A DNA stretch of 45,081 nucleotides from Paenibacillus timonensis (lineage in GTDB: Bacteria; Bacillota; Bacilli; Paenibacillales; Paenibacillaceae). Below are positions 33,019 through 41,386 of the stretch, one piece after another. The notes under the pieces were generated by a model that searched no databases, was not told where the DNA came from, and saw only the letters and a list, made by a program, of their open reading frames with translations. The stretch lies in the NCBI RefSeq assembly GCF_022427145.1, contig NZ_JAKSXN010000046.1:1-45081 (forward strand), in the 5' to 3' direction. Positions within the stretch are counted from its first letter, which is position 1. Each line of letters starts with the position of its first letter. Made by a program: the position numbers and the translations under genes.

Positions 33019-34437
33019 TTAATCCAGCGTGATGTTATAAGTCACGATGTAGGCGTCCTGCTCCGATTCGTCCACCTCGACGTCCCCTTGCAGCAGGTGG
33101 ATGAGTTGGAGTAACGGACCGGTTAGACGGCCGTTGTAGATCTTCGTTGGCGTTTCCAAAGGCGTTTCCGTGCCGTTGACGGTGGCGGTATCCGCGCCGA
33201 CGGCGACCTTAACCTCCCGGTCGCCTCGGGTCAAACGGGCCGTCTTCTCGGCGGCATCGTAGTTGAATTCAATGCCGGCCGCCATAGCAAAGTCTTTCAG
33301 CGGTACGCGGACCTGATCCTCATCGGCTGGCGGGAGTTCATTGAAGGTGATCTCCTGGCCGTTCACATTGACGACCACCGAATAGACCGGACCGTCTTCG
33401 TTGATTACGAGGCTTTGTACCTGCTCCTGCAGCAGGCGGTTGTTCAATTCCACGTTCGCCGCGGTAACCTGGTGGGTGCCGGCGGCGATTTCCTCGACGA
33501 TCCGGCGATTGATATCGGCGGAATGGTGAGATAAATCCTTGTATTCGTCCAGATCGTAGGTGATCGTGCTGTCGCTCTGGAAATCGTACACCCGGACGTT
33601 GTCATAGGCGCTGAATCGCTCGTACATGTAGTTCTTCATCTTCAGTTGGTTCTCGAAACGGTCAGGGTTCAAACTATACCACATCTGCTGGCGCAAGATC
33701 GAATACGGCGGATAGTAGATGATGAACTCGATCTCGGGATGCGCCTCGATGAAGCTCATCGTGTTGTCTTCGAAATTTTGCTTGACGATTTCCAGGGGAG
33801 GCTCGTATTCGGCCGTCAATTGCTCCGATATCCGGGCATCCTGCCACTTCGCGAACACCTGGTCCGGCCCGTAAACGGCGGTAGCATCCCAATTGTTCAA
33901 CAGATCGAGGTTGCGAAGCTGGGGCATTTGATCCTTTGGCAGGAGCAACGCGCCGAGAGCATGCTTGACATCGGAAATGTTCAGCAGGTATTTATAATCG
34001 TTCCAGATCTTATCGTCGTACAAATAAAACGGGAAATTGGCTTCGTCCCGCACGGCATTGTCCCGGAACGAGAAATAGTCGATGCCCCACAACACCTTCG
34101 TAACCTGGCCGGTTCCGACCGCAACGTCGGCGATCAATCGCTGCTCCTTGGCGGTGGAACCCTCCATCGACAACTTCATGACGTTGCCGCCGAGAAGCTT
34201 GCCGACTTCCGAAGGAACGAAATTCTCGGTCATGGAGCTGCCGAGGATAATCGTGTCATAGGCGTAATTTTTGGCGAGCCCCGGGTTTTGGTATCGCTGC
34301 TGCTTGGTAAAGAGGGGCGGGTAGGAGGCCTTCCGGTATAGCTGCAACGGGTCGACGGCATAGACGAACGAGCCGACCAGGACTGCGAACAACAGGACAA
34401 AGGCCATAAACCAGACGACGAAACGAATGTTTTTCAA
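33019..34437 (-). CDS. Membrane-anchored SGNH (AlgX/DltD-like) protein with C-terminal copper amine oxidase N-like domain
   Basis: This 472-residue protein has one N-terminal membrane anchor (WFMAFVLLFAVLVGSFVYAV). An extracytoplasmic SGNH-hydrolase-like domain follows, with its serine block TIILGSSMTENF near residue 60 and an Asp-x-x-His pair in DLSHHS near residue 306. The last 120 or so residues (VNVNGQEITFNELPP, VRVPLKDFAMAAGIEF) look like the copper amine oxidase N-terminal fold common on Paenibacillus surface proteins. With the adjacent MBOAT protein it resembles AlgI/AlgJ or DltB/DltD pairs that O-acylate cell-surface polymers. I choose the TTG at 34437 because AAAAGGAG lies 8 bases upstream. 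Confidence 0.72.
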   Translation of the reverse strand: MKNIRFVVWFMAFVLLFAVLVGSFVYAVDPLQLYRKASYPPLFTKQQRYQNPGLAKNYAYDTIILGSSMTENFVPSEVGKLLGGNVMKLSMEGSTAKEQRLIADVAVGTGQVTKVLWGIDYFSFRDNAVRDEANFPFYLYDDKIWNDYKYLLNISDVKHALGALLLPKDQMPQLRNLDLLNNWDATAVYGPDQVFAKWQDARISEQLTAEYEPPLEIVKQNFEDNTMSFIEAHPEIEFIIYYPPYSILRQQMWYSLNPDRFENQLKMKNYMYERFSAYDNVRVYDFQSDSTITYDLDEYKDLSHHSADINRRIVEEIAAGTHQVTAANVELNNRLLQEQVQSLVINEDGPVYSVVVNVNGQEITFNELPPADEDQVRVPLKDFAMAAGIEFNYDAAEKTARLTRGDREVKVAVGADTATVNGTETPLETPTKIYNGRLTGPLLQLIHLLQGDVEVDESEQDAYIVTYNITLD

Positions 34438-34466
34438 GGGGATTTCTCCTTTTACCAACGTCAAAA

Positions 34467-35855
34467 TTAGAACGTGAAATACAAAAATTCGCTGACCTGG
34501 TTGAAATACAGAATCGAAAACACAAACAATCCCGCGATATAAGCGGCGTAACGCAAGTTTGGCTTGAATTTCAGCTTAAGCTCCATCGAATTGCGCGCGA
34601 ACAATGCCAGCGCAAAGGCGGCGACGACCAACAACGCTTGACCTGCCAAGGTCAGGGACACGTTGATGTCTCCGATGCTGAACATGCCGCGCAATACCTT
34701 CAACGCATCCTCCCAAGAGGTTGCTCGGAAGAACACCCAGGTGAAATTGATGAACAAGAAGGTGATCAGCCAGCCGCACCAGCGCGGCAGGGCGATGCCC
34801 GTCTTTTGCCACAATCGCTGGATAACCTGGGCGATGCCGTGCATCAGTCCCCAAACAATGAACGTCCAGCCTGCGCCGTGCCAGAAGCCGCCGATCAGAA
34901 AGGTCGCCACCAGGTTGAAATAGGTGCGGAACGTTCCTTTGCGGTTCCCTCCGAGCGGGATATAGATATAATCCTTCAGGAAACGGCTTAACGTCATATG
35001 CCAACGGCTCCAGAAATCCTTAATGCTCAAAGCTTTATAAGGCGAGTTGAAGTTGATCGGCAGCTTGATGTTGAACAGTAGCGCGATCCCGATCGCCATA
35101 TCCGAATATCCGCTGAAATCGAAATACAGCTGGAAGGTATAGGCCAGCGAAGTGATCCAAGCCTCGACGAACCCCAAATGGGTGGAGACATCAAAGCCTT
35201 GGGTTGCGATGGGCGCCAGCGTATCGGCGATCACGACCTTTTTGAACAAGCCAATGCAGAAAATGAAGAACCCGCGGGCCACATTCCCCGGGATGATCCG
35301 CTTGCTCCGAGACCGGTCGAATTGAGGCATCATTTCCTTATGGTGCAAGATCGGTCCGGCGATCAGGTGCGGGTAAAACGTCACGAACAGGACATAACTG
35401 ACGATGCTGTACTCCTTCGCCTTGCCGCGATAGGCATCGACGAGGTAAGCGATCTGCGTGAAGGTGAAGAAGCTGATCCCGAGCGGCAAGGCCAGCTCCA
35501 GCAGCTTGATATGCGAAGCGAACAGCGAATTGATATTCGTAATGAAAAAGTCGGCATACTTGTAATAGCCCAGCAGCAGCACGTTGCCGGAGATGCCGAG
35601 AGTCAGCAGCAGCTTCCGCAGCCGCAGCGGCTTGTCGGCGAAGTGGCTGATCGAACGGCCGATGGCATAGTTAAAGGCAATCGACGCCAGAATCAGCGGC
35701 AGCGACTTGATGCTCCAATAGCTGTAGAAGAACAGCGAAGCCGCAGCAAGCCAAAGCTTTCCGAATACGGGAGGGCATAGCCGGTTCAACAGAAAATAAA
35801 CGATAAACGAGATCGGCCAAAAGGCAAAAATGAATTCGTATGAATTAAAAAGCAA
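34467..35855 (-). CDS. MBOAT-family O-acyltransferase (AlgI/DltB/PatA type)
   Basis: This 462-residue polytopic membrane protein opens with the family-typical MLFNSYEFIFAFWPI. It carries FSGYSDMAIGIALLFNIKLP near residue 255 and the catalytic histidine in GGFWHGAGWTFIVWG near residue 323. These enzymes move acyl groups across the membrane so that a partner SGNH protein can attach them to alginate, teichoic acid or peptidoglycan. The partner gene follows 29 bases downstream. The start codon is a TTG at 35855, and the family N-terminus begins exactly there; the ribosome binding site is weak. The acceptor polymer is unknown. Confidence 0.88.
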   Translation of the reverse strand: MLFNSYEFIFAFWPISFIVYFLLNRLCPPVFGKLWLAAASLFFYSYWSIKSLPLILASIAFNYAIGRSISHFADKPLRLRKLLLTLGISGNVLLLGYYKYADFFITNINSLFASHIKLLELALPLGISFFTFTQIAYLVDAYRGKAKEYSIVSYVLFVTFYPHLIAGPILHHKEMMPQFDRSRSKRIIPGNVARGFFIFCIGLFKKVVIADTLAPIATQGFDVSTHLGFVEAWITSLAYTFQLYFDFSGYSDMAIGIALLFNIKLPINFNSPYKALSIKDFWSRWHMTLSRFLKDYIYIPLGGNRKGTFRTYFNLVATFLIGGFWHGAGWTFIVWGLMHGIAQVIQRLWQKTGIALPRWCGWLITFLFINFTWVFFRATSWEDALKVLRGMFSIGDINVSLTLAGQALLVVAAFALALFARNSMELKLKFKPNLRYAAYIAGLFVFSILYFNQVSEFLYFTF

Positions 35856-35950
35856 GGCTCCACGGCACCTCTCTCAAAAGAGAATCATAACTAAATTATC
35901 ATATAATAGATTGTTAGGCGCGGCAATGCCATACCCGCCCAAAGATCGAC

Positions 35951-35980
35951 AAAAAAAGCGGCCCCGCCAAGGCGGAGCCC
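35951..35980 (-). terminator. Terminator of the cidAB operon
   Basis: On the minus strand GGCTCCGCC pairs with GGCGGGGCC (one wobble) across TTGG, and a run of seven T residues follows. It lies 70 bases after the cidB stop, in the gap before the MBOAT promoter region. Confidence 0.85.
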
Positions 35981-36049
35981 AAAGGAACGCTATATGAAAA
36001 ATTAGGAGGAACCGTAAGGAAATGAACCGGGTGCCGAGTGCTAGGGAGC

Positions 36050-36733
36050 TTAAAAGTGCAGCACGGAGATGAGCATCGGAGCGACCCCTAACGTAAACAG
36101 GGCAGCCAGGATCATCGAGATACTGGAGATGGTCCCGGTCAGGGAGCTCAGTTCGAACGCTTTGGACGTCCCGGTCCCGTGGGCGCTGGTGCCGAATAAC
36201 ACGCCGCGTGCAACCTCGCCTTCGATGCGGAACAGCTTCATCACCAGCGGCCCCAGCATGGCGCCAAGCAAGCCGGTCAGAATGACGAATACTGCGGTGA
36301 TATTCGGTACGCCGCCGATAACCTGCGACACGTTCATGGCGATCGGCGTGGTGACCGAGCGGGGAATCAAGCTGGTAATCAGCTGATCGTCCAGATGCAG
36401 CCACTCGGCCAGAAACGCCGAGGAGAACATCGCGACGACCGAGCCGCTAAGCACGCTAATGAGAATTTCCACAGCATGTTTTTTCAGCACATTGTAGTAT
36501 TTGTACAGCGGAATCGCAAACGCGATCGTGGCCGGCTGCAGCAGGCTGCTCAGCCACTTGCCGCCGGAATGGTAAGCCTCGTAAGGGATTTGCGCCCACA
36601 ATAAGCCGATGACCAGGATCAATGGGGTGATCAGCAGCGGGGACAAGTAAACGCTTGGCCGAATCCGATACAGCCGTTTGGATAATCCGTAAATGATCAA
36701 GGTGCAAGCGAAGCAAAGTATGCCGATTATCAT
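36050..36733 (-). CDS. cidB: LrgB/CidB-family membrane protein
   Basis: This 227-residue membrane protein of the LrgB/CidB family has about six to seven helices. The conserved RSVTTPIAMNVSQVIGGVPN segment and GTSAHGTGTSKAFE near residues 183-196 identify it. CidB/LrgB with CidA/LrgA influence autolysis and murein hydrolase activity and take part in pyruvate transport during overflow metabolism. I use the ATG at 36733 (AAAGGAGGG upstream); it shares ATGA with the cidA stop. The pair stands divergent to a LysR gene, the layout of ywbHG-ywbI in Bacillus. Confidence 0.9.
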   Translation of the reverse strand: MIIGILCFACTLIIYGLSKRLYRIRPSVYLSPLLITPLILVIGLLWAQIPYEAYHSGGKWLSSLLQPATIAFAIPLYKYYNVLKKHAVEILISVLSGSVVAMFSSAFLAEWLHLDDQLITSLIPRSVTTPIAMNVSQVIGGVPNITAVFVILTGLLGAMLGPLVMKLFRIEGEVARGVLFGTSAHGTGTSKAFELSSLTGTISSISMILAALFTLGVAPMLISVLHF

Positions 36734-37110
36734 GAGATTCGGCCCTCCTTTCGTTTTTCGATGCGCGAGGCGATCAGACCGGAACAAGCCATGACGATGA
36801 CGGTACTGAGGATCACGACGATCAGGATCCGGACGCCTTCGCTTTCGAGCAAGGGAATATATTGCATGACGCCGACGGCGGAAGGAACGAAGAACAGCAA
36901 CAATTCGGCCAGGAGCCAATTCGCTCCCCGTTCAATCCATTTCAACTTAACGACGCCGGTTTTCAACAAGGTAAACAAGAGAGCAATGCCAAGAATCGAA
37001 CCTGGAATCGGTAAATGGAGCAGCTCCGCGACCTTGTTCAGGGCGATCGAGACGAAGAACAGGATGGCGACTTGAATCATCCCCATGCCAATCTCTTTCA
37101 TCTTGTTCAT
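36730..37110 (-). CDS. cidA: LrgA/CidA-family holin-like protein
   Basis: This 126-residue protein has four hydrophobic segments and the family motif LPIPGSILGIALLF near residues 33-46. Another landmark is LLAELLLFFVPSAVGVMQY. Members act like holins or as small partners of CidB in pyruvate handling and control of murein hydrolases. The ATG at 37110 follows AAAGGAG. The stop overlaps cidB by four bases. The divergent LysR-type gene 132 bases upstream probably controls it, most likely in response to acetate or pyruvate as known for CidR. Confidence 0.9.
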   Translation of the reverse strand: MNKMKEIGMGMIQVAILFFVSIALNKVAELLHLPIPGSILGIALLFTLLKTGVVKLKWIERGANWLLAELLLFFVPSAVGVMQYIPLLESEGVRILIVVILSTVIVMACSGLIASRIEKRKEGRIS

Positions 37111-37163
37111 TTGAGCAGCTCCTTTCTGTTTTTGGTTGGTAATGAAATCTTACACCGATTGTT

Positions 37164-37180
37164 TTCATGAGTAAAATGAA
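37164..37180. promoter_or_regulatory. Possible CidR (LysR-type) operator
   Basis: TTCAT-N7-ATGAA is an inverted repeat of LysR type (T-N11-A core) midway in the 132-base divergent gap between cidA and cidR. An ATGAGTA heptamer inside it (37167-37173) recurs about 20 bases downstream, near 37189, which could be a second regulator contact. Confidence 0.4.
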
Positions 37181-37242
37181 TATACTGAATGAGTAGCATT
37201 CCATTTGGTTATAGATAATTCGGCGTAAAGGAGAGCAGGCTG

Positions 37243-38136
37243 TTGGATATCCGGCAAATGCAGGTTTTAATCGAGGTCGCGCGGCTGCGAAGCTTCACTA
37301 AGGCGGCCGAAGCGTTGTATATTACGCAACCCACCATCAGCAAAACGATTAAGGCGATGGAGGAGGAATTGGGCGTCGTGCTGTTCGACCGAGTCGGCAA
37401 AAAGATCGAGCTGACCGATGCGGGGCAGATCATCGCCACGCAGGCGCAGCAAATCGTGACTTCCTTCCATAATCTGATGGCGGAGCTCGACGATTTGCGC
37501 AATCTGAAGAAGGGGCATCTCCGCATCGGGCTTCCGCCGATGGTGGGAGCGAGCTTTTTTCCGAAGGTGATTGGGGAATTCCATCAACGGTATCCCGACA
37601 TTACCATCCAGCTGTTTGAGGACGGAGCCAAAAAAGTGGAGCAGGACGTTGCCGGGGGGCTGTTGGATGTCGGGGTTGTCGTGCTGCCGACGGTAGAGGC
37701 GGAGCTCAGCTCCTTTCCTTTCGTCGAGGAGAAGCTGAATCTGGTTGTGCACCCCTCGCATCCGCTCGCGGAGCGCGAATCGGCGGAATTGGCCGAGCTG
37801 GCCCAGGACGGATTCGTATTGTTCCGCGAGGACTTTACGCTGCATGGCCGCATTATCGGGGAATGTGCCAAAGCCGGGTTTCAGCCTCATGTCATTTACG
37901 AGAGCTCGCAATGGGACCTGATTAGCGGAATGGTCGCCGTCGGCCTGGGCATTACGCTGCTTCCGGAAACGATCTGCCGGGAGATCGACGATGAAGGCGT
38001 GCGGATCATTCCCCTCGTCAAGCCGGTTATTCCATGGAAGCTCGGCATCGTATGGCGCGATGACAGGTATTTGTCTTTTGCCACCCGTGAGTGGATTCGG
38101 TTTGCCCAGGAAGTGCTGACGCCCCGGATGGGATAG
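37243..38136 (+). CDS. cidR: LysR-type regulator, CidR/YwbI-like
   Basis: This 297-residue LysR protein has its helix-turn-helix in the first 60 residues (MDIRQMQVLIEVARLRSFTK, then TQPTISKTIKAMEEELG) and a C-terminal effector domain (HLRIGLPPMVGASFFPKVIG onward). It is divergent from cidAB, the arrangement of the CidR regulator of Staphylococcus and YwbI of Bacillus, which activate cidAB when acetate or pyruvate accumulates. The start is a TTG at 37243 with AAAGGAG 9 bases upstream. It is followed 120 bases later by an amino acid permease gene in the same direction. Confidence 0.82.
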   Translation: MDIRQMQVLIEVARLRSFTKAAEALYITQPTISKTIKAMEEELGVVLFDRVGKKIELTDAGQIIATQAQQIVTSFHNLMAELDDLRNLKKGHLRIGLPPMVGASFFPKVIGEFHQRYPDITIQLFEDGAKKVEQDVAGGLLDVGVVVLPTVEAELSSFPFVEEKLNLVVHPSHPLAERESAELAELAQDGFVLFREDFTLHGRIIGECAKAGFQPHVIYESSQWDLISGMVAVGLGITLLPETICREIDDEGVRIIPLVKPVIPWKLGIVWRDDRYLSFATREWIRFAQEVLTPRMG

Positions 38137-38256
38137 CAATTGGCGAAATGTCCGAGTTCTGACAAACAAAGCGGCGCCGGACTACTTGTGCAACCGGCTC
38201 GGCCTACCTATAATAGCGAAATGATTCACAAATTGACATTAGGGGACAAAGCTTAA

Positions 38257-39684
38257 ATGAGTTTGTTGCGAAAAAAATCGATTGCTTCGATGTTACAGGA
38301 GAAACAAACGGCCAGCTCCGGGGCCGGCGGCATGAAAAAAGAGCTAGGCGTCTTTGATCTGGCCATGTTGGGGATCGGCTGCATCGTCGGTACGGGGATT
38401 TTCGTGCTGACCGGAGTGGCTGCTGCCCAACACGCCGGTCCAGGCCTGATCTTATCCTTTATTCTGGCCGGCATCGTCTGCGCCTTCTGCGCATTGTGTT
38501 ATGCCGAATTCGCCTCCATGGTTCCCGTCTCGGGAAGTGCCTATACTTACAGCTACGCTACCTTTGGCGAGTTGATCGCCTGGATTCTCGGCTGGGACCT
38601 GATCCTGGAATACGGATTTGCCGCTTCGATGGTGGCGAGCGGATGGTCGGGGTATTTTCAAGGCTTGATCTCCGGCTTGGGGATTACGGTACCGACCGCG
38701 CTCAGCAGCGCCTTTGACCCGACGAACGGCACTTATGTCGACGTCCCGGCCATCCTGATCGTGCTGGTGTTGACGTTTATCGTCTCCCGCGGCTCCAAGG
38801 AGTCTTCGCGGCTGAATTCGATTATGGTGATCGTAAAAATCGCCGTGATTCTTCTCTTTATCGTGGTAGGTGCATTTTACGTCAAGCCGGGCAACTGGAC
38901 GCCGTTCATGCCGTATGGCTTCAGCGGGGTCGTGACGGGGGCGGCGACGGCGTTCCTGTCTTACATCGGGTTCGATGCCGTGGCTACGGCTGCGGAAGAA
39001 GTAAAAAACCCGCAAAAGGACTTGCCGCGCGGCATCTTATGGTCTTTGGTCGTATGCTCCTTGTTATATGTTCTCGTGACGGCCGTGCTGACGGGGATTG
39101 TTCCTTATGCCGAATTAAATGTGAAAAATCCGGTTGCTTTCGCTTTGCAATATATCAACCAGAATTGGGTTGCCGGCTTCATCTCGCTAGGGGCGATCGT
39201 CGGGATTACGACCGTATTGTTCGTGTTGTTGTTTGGGCAGTCGCGTCTGCTTTATGCTATTGGGCGGGACGGCCTGCTGCCGAAGCCGCTGGCTTGGTTG
39301 AATCCGAAAACCGGCGTTCCGGCGAACAGCACCTGGGTGACCGGCATTGTCGTGGCGATTTTTGCCGGATTGATCCCGCTGCGCAAGCTGGCCGACCTGG
39401 TCAGCATCGGGACATTGTTCGCGTTTATTTCGGTGTCGCTGGGCATTATCATCTTGCGCAAGGCGCGCCCGGACCTGGAACGGTCGTTTAAAGTTCCGCT
39501 GGTTCCGTGGATTCCGGTGCTGGCCGTGCTGACCTGCGGGTATCTGCTGATCAGCTTGCCGGCAGTGACCTGGGTCGCTTTCCTGGTTTGGATGGGCATC
39601 GGGCTCATCGTCTACTTTGCCTATGGATACAAGCATAGCGAGCTCTCGAAGTCAACACGGCCGTTAGGCAAAAGAATGGAATAA
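38257..39684 (+). CDS. Amino acid permease of the APC superfamily (YfnA/CAT-like)
   Basis: This 475-residue transporter has about twelve membrane helices. The APC hallmark in helix 1 is GIGCIVGTGIFVLTG near residues 40-54. The AFCALCYAEFASMVPVSGSA stretch and GFDAVATAAEEVKNPQKDLP are typical of cationic amino acid transporter-like members such as B. subtilis YfnA. It would import an amino acid with protons or exchange one, but the substrate is not determined. The N-terminal 30 residues are cytoplasmic and polar. The ATG at 38257 follows AGGGGA. A strong terminator follows the gene. Confidence 0.87.
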   Translation: MSLLRKKSIASMLQEKQTASSGAGGMKKELGVFDLAMLGIGCIVGTGIFVLTGVAAAQHAGPGLILSFILAGIVCAFCALCYAEFASMVPVSGSAYTYSYATFGELIAWILGWDLILEYGFAASMVASGWSGYFQGLISGLGITVPTALSSAFDPTNGTYVDVPAILIVLVLTFIVSRGSKESSRLNSIMVIVKIAVILLFIVVGAFYVKPGNWTPFMPYGFSGVVTGAATAFLSYIGFDAVATAAEEVKNPQKDLPRGILWSLVVCSLLYVLVTAVLTGIVPYAELNVKNPVAFALQYINQNWVAGFISLGAIVGITTVLFVLLFGQSRLLYAIGRDGLLPKPLAWLNPKTGVPANSTWVTGIVVAIFAGLIPLRKLADLVSIGTLFAFISVSLGIIILRKARPDLERSFKVPLVPWIPVLAVLTCGYLLISLPAVTWVAFLVWMGIGLIVYFAYGYKHSELSKSTRPLGKRME

Positions 39685-39696
39685 CCTGCAGGATAT

Positions 39697-39742
39697 GCCC
39701 TTCGGGCCGGTTCGACACATTGCCGGCTTCGGAGGGCTTTTT
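39697..39742 (+). terminator. Terminator of the amino acid permease gene
   Basis: The stem GCCCTTCGGGCCGG pairs with GCCGGCTTCGGAGGGC, with one bulge and one wobble, and TTTTT follows at 39738-39742. Confidence 0.8.
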
Positions 39743-39824
39743 CGAATATTTCCCGGGAATTTGGCAGATAGTAAAAGGCGTGTCGAAACTTGAAAAGCCT
39801 AAAAGCAACGAAGGAGAGACAGCT

Positions 39825-40616
39825 GTGAAGTTTGCCTTAATCGGTTCATTGCTGGCCAGCCTGCTGTTCGGAATGGGAGTTCCGGTTGCGGCAGCCCAAG
39901 CGGACGTCGCCCACCATTTCGGATTCAAGAAGAGCGTTGGCGGCCAGCTTCCCTCGATCAACGAGGAAGGGTTCAAAGACATCATCGATCAGAACGGCGC
40001 GATCTTCCTCGGCGATCCCTCGCGCAAGGAGTTGTTCCTGACGTTCGACAACGGGTATGAGAACGGTTATACCGCCCCGATCCTCGATACGCTAAAAGCG
40101 AAGAAGGTACCGGCGATTTTCTTCGTCACCGGCCACTACATTAAGGATCAGCCGGAGTTGCTGAAGCGCATGGCCGCAGAGGGCCATTTAATCGGCAATC
40201 ACTCCTGGAGCCATCCGGACATGACGACGATTTCCGATGCGCAAATCCGGGAAGAGCTGGAGAAGGTAAAAAGCGCATCCGCCCAGGTCACAGGGCAGCC
40301 CAAAATGGATTATCTGCGCCCGCCTCGCGGCATCTTTAGCGACCGGACGCTTCGAGTGACGAGGACGCTTGGGTATACGAACGTTTTTTGGTCCGTTGCT
40401 TACAAGGATTGGGACGTAAACGACCAGCGCGGGGCGGATTACGCCTACCAGAAGGTCGTCTCGCAGTTGCATCCCGGCGCGGTGATCCTTCTGCACTCCG
40501 TCTCCAAGGACAATGCGGCGGCCCTGGGAGCGATCATTGATGAAGCTCGGCGGCAGGGCTACGAGTTCAAGAGCCTGGATGAGCTGAAACCGGGACAAAC
40601 GCGACCGCAACCCTAA
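39825..40616 (+). CDS. pdaA: PdaA-like polysaccharide deacetylase (spore cortex delta-lactam synthesis)
   Basis: This 263-residue exported protein has a signal peptide ending near VAAAQA (residue 20). A NodB-type deacetylase domain follows, with TFDNGYENGYT near residues 74-84, metal-binding GNHSWSH near 125-131 and RPPRG near 167. The TFDNG form (Asn for the second Asp) and the following sequence closely recall PdaA of Bacillus, which removes acetyl groups from muramic acid to form the delta-lactam needed for spore germination. I choose the GTG at 39825, with AAGGAGAG about 7 bases upstream. An earlier in-frame start would overlap the preceding terminator. It indicates a spore former. Confidence 0.87.
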   Translation: MKFALIGSLLASLLFGMGVPVAAAQADVAHHFGFKKSVGGQLPSINEEGFKDIIDQNGAIFLGDPSRKELFLTFDNGYENGYTAPILDTLKAKKVPAIFFVTGHYIKDQPELLKRMAAEGHLIGNHSWSHPDMTTISDAQIREELEKVKSASAQVTGQPKMDYLRPPRGIFSDRTLRVTRTLGYTNVFWSVAYKDWDVNDQRGADYAYQKVVSQLHPGAVILLHSVSKDNAAALGAIIDEARRQGYEFKSLDELKPGQTRPQP

Positions 40617-40620
40617 ATTC

Positions 40621-40667
40621 AAGACCGTTACAGGCGGGCGATCAGCCACGCGGTACGGTCTTTTTTT
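40621..40667 (+). terminator. Terminator of pdaA
   Basis: AAGACCGT (40621-40628) and ACGGTCTT (40655-40662) pair perfectly around a GC-rich loop, with a T-run ending at 40667. Confidence 0.85.
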
Positions 40668-40680
40668 GCTTCATGAGGTT

Positions 40681-40760
40681 GTTCAAAAAGTCATCTTTCC
40701 ATGACGAAGGTCGAGTTTGTGAAGTGGGTTCGACGTCGAATCTTGAATGACTTTTTGAAC
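40681..40760. repeat. 80-bp MITE-like inverted repeat element
   Basis: GTTCAAAAAGTCAT (40681-40694) and ATGACTTTTTGAAC (40747-40760) are a perfect 14-base terminal inverted repeat around 52 bases without a coding frame. The interior (ending GTTCGACGTCGAATC) has further short dyads. The form fits a small non-autonomous element or a mobile hairpin repeat. It lies between pdaA and the marR promoter, in a place that interrupts no gene. Confidence 0.65.
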
Positions 40761-40792
40761 TTGCAATTAATGTGTCCGAAATTTGACGGCGC

Positions 40793-40821
40793 TTGACTTC
40801 GCATTTACAGGCTCTTATAAT
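40793..40821 (+). promoter_or_regulatory. Sigma-A promoter of the marR-ABC operon
   Basis: TTGACT (40793-40798) and consensus TATAAT (40816-40821) are 17 bases apart. Transcription would start near 40828, directly before the dyad at 40832-40854. Confidence 0.85.
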
Positions 40822-40831
40822 TAGGCATGCA

Positions 40832-40854
40832 AATTAATAGTGGCACTAATTATT
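40832..40854. promoter_or_regulatory. Putative MarR autoregulatory operator
   Basis: An imperfect 23-base dyad centres on TAGTG-G-CACTA, with AT-rich outer arms. It lies just after the predicted transcription start and 32 bases before the marR start codon, so a bound MarR would block the whole operon. Confidence 0.6.
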
Positions 40855-40885
40855 AAACAGTGAAAATAAATAAGGGGGGATTGGT

Positions 40886-41356
40886 TTGTTCACCGGTGAT
40901 AACCCGCAGGCGCAAAGGCTGCTGAAGGCATTTCACCGCTTTCGGAGGCTCGATTTCGGCAAACTGACGCCGTCGGCGTTTAAACCAAGCGAAGTTCGAT
41001 TGATGTTTTTTATCCTGCGCGGCATGGAAATGGACGAACGCGGAGTGACCGTTTCCGAGTTGAGCTCGATGATGGAGGTTGCCTCTCCGACCGTGACGCC
41101 GCTGGTCCGCAGCCTGGAGGAGCACGGGCTGGTCCTGCGTTACAACGATAAGGAGGACCGCCGTGCGGTTCGGGTTAAGCTGACGGAGCAGGGGATGGAC
41201 CAGATCCGGGAAATCGCCAAGAGGCGTTCCGTTCAAATCCAAGGACTGGTCGAGTATTTGGGCAAAGAGAAGAGCGGGCAATTGATTGAACTGCTGGAGC
41301 AGGTTTATGAGTACGTGGAATTGCAACTAAATACAGAGAAAAGCCAAGAGCAATGA
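40886..41356 (+). CDS. MarR-family transcriptional regulator
   Basis: This 156-residue winged-helix protein has its recognition region around VTVSELSSMMEVASPTVTPL (about residues 53-72) and the wing in LRYNDKEDRRAVRVKLTEQG. It starts at a TTG (40886) with AAGGGGGG about 7 bases upstream. The two ABC exporter genes follow on the same strand, so it is the likely repressor of a multidrug or peptide exporter operon, released by a ligand. The promoter at 40793-40821 and the dyad at 40832-40854 support autorepression. Confidence 0.86.
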   Translation: MFTGDNPQAQRLLKAFHRFRRLDFGKLTPSAFKPSEVRLMFFILRGMEMDERGVTVSELSSMMEVASPTVTPLVRSLEEHGLVLRYNDKEDRRAVRVKLTEQGMDQIREIAKRRSVQIQGLVEYLGKEKSGQLIELLEQVYEYVELQLNTEKSQEQ

Positions 41357-41386
41357 AATGAATAGAACATGTGGAGATGATGGGAA

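Noticed and set aside
35874..36404. Minus-strand open frame of 176 codons overlapping the end of cidB
   Set aside because: It is another frame of the cidB coding region that runs on through the terminator into the intergenic gap; its sequence has no domain.
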